Translations under genes and position numbers: made by a program
Shown here: piece after piece, positions 63,714 to 64,000 of the stretch
How the letters are laid out: each line of letters starts with the position of its first letter
How positions within the stretch are numbered: the stretch's first letter is position 1
Assembly: GCA_040403315.1 (NCBI GenBank)
Contig: JBBAKX010000001.1
Span: forward strand, 310,001-374,000
From: CAMCXT01 sp040403315
GTDB taxonomy: Bacteria > Bacteroidota > Bacteroidia > M30B66
Length of the DNA stretch: 64,000 nucleotides
Direction of reading: 5' to 3'
Notes under the pieces: generated by a model
Databases searched by the model: none
The model's input: only the letters and a program-made list of their open reading frames with translations
What the model was told of the DNA's origin: nothing

Positions 63714-64000
63714 GTGTTAAAACACTTAACAACAGTTTTATTCACATTATTGTGGGTCTTTGTATCAGACCTTCAGGCTCAGAATCTCACCGAATCTGCC
63801 AACGATACCTCACGTCAAGATAGTTTAAAAACAGGATTGCCTGTTTCGCCCGACGCACTGGATAGCGAAGTGATCTACTCATCCACCGATTCGATGCGTT
63901 TTGATCTAGAAGAAAAGAAAATTTATCTCTATGGCGACGCTGATGTAAAGTACGACAAAATCCATCTTCGGGCCGATTACATCGAAATCAATTGGGAAAC
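63714..64000 (+). CDS. LptD/OstA-like LPS assembly protein, N-terminal fragment
   Basis: Only 95 codons lie in the window; the gene continues past the right edge. The start is a GTG directly after an in-frame TAG. The signal peptide is LKHLTTVLFTLLWVFVSDLQAQ. The mature part contains SEVIYSSTDSMRFDLEEKK and the first OstA-type repeat YLYGDADVKYDKIHLRADYIEINW, the pattern of the LptD periplasmic domain that receives LPS from LptA. No ATG is available between the TAG and the signal peptide, so GTG is the likely start. The assignment rests on the N-terminal repeat only. Confidence 0.8.
   Translation, partial: MLKHLTTVLFTLLWVFVSDLQAQNLTESANDTSRQDSLKTGLPVSPDALDSEVIYSSTDSMRFDLEEKKIYLYGDADVKYDKIHLRADYIEINWE

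Overview
The window comes from a member of Bacteroidota, most likely order Flavobacteriales (Crocinitomicaceae/Cryomorphaceae-like; the family is a guess). The evidence is a GldH lipoprotein, a holB-ricT-gldH cluster, type IX secretion (T9SS) sorting domains, PorP/SprF and PorE-like proteins, a DUF4175 protein, a zinc-free L31, an alternative GlmU-like enzyme, and several perfect TAnnTTTG -7 promoter elements. Gene density is high. No rRNA, tRNA, CRISPR array, prophage or insertion sequence was seen.

Layout. 1-2.4 kb: partial M16 peptidase, nadA, a 500-base gap, rpiB. 2.4-10 kb: DUF4175 membrane/coiled-coil protein, RsbW-like ATPase, ybeY, mnmG, a methyltransferase and a hotdog protein; mnmG is bracketed by two parS-like ParB sites. 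10-14.6 kb: a minus-strand group with two GT-C-like membrane proteins, a small thiamine-binding-type protein between them, and an ArsC/Spx-like protein. 14.6-22.4 kb: acyl-CoA dehydrogenase, Dps, kbl, a beta-barrel protein, a secreted modular lysyl oxidase and an aldo/keto reductase. 22.5-28.7 kb: korAB, then gldH-ricT-holB. 28.9-33.9 kb: M23 peptidase, GH3 enzyme, and three lipoproteins including an LpoB/COG3014 pair. 33.9-53.7 kb: one minus-strand locus of about 20 kb encoding two giant T9SS type-B adhesins (3017 and 2434 aa) around a PorP/SprF-like and a PorE/OmpA-like protein. 53.7-54.5 kb: tandem palindromic repeats. 54.5-64 kb: lon, GlmU-like gene, rpmE2, then a minus-strand group (amidase-SPOR, MlaD, HdrC-like and HdrB-like Fe-S proteins, a conserved hypothetical) and, divergent, the start of lptD.

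Functionally, most single genes are housekeeping: NAD synthesis, tRNA modification, ribosome maturation, DNA polymerase clamp loading, proteolysis, 2-oxoacid oxidation and envelope biogenesis. The accessory interest lies in the adhesin locus, where cargo and its dedicated outer-membrane partners appear to be co-transcribed, and in the lysyl oxidase, which keeps the copper-binding histidines and the cofactor-forming Lys/Tyr pair. The adhesins are built from about 28 and 21 copies of an ~80-residue two-cysteine module. Parts of one array show a two-module (492-bp) higher-order period, and near-identical DNA is shared between the two genes.

All family names were assigned by reading motifs, without database searches. 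Start codons were adjusted where lipoboxes, promoter elements or parS sites decide the matter.
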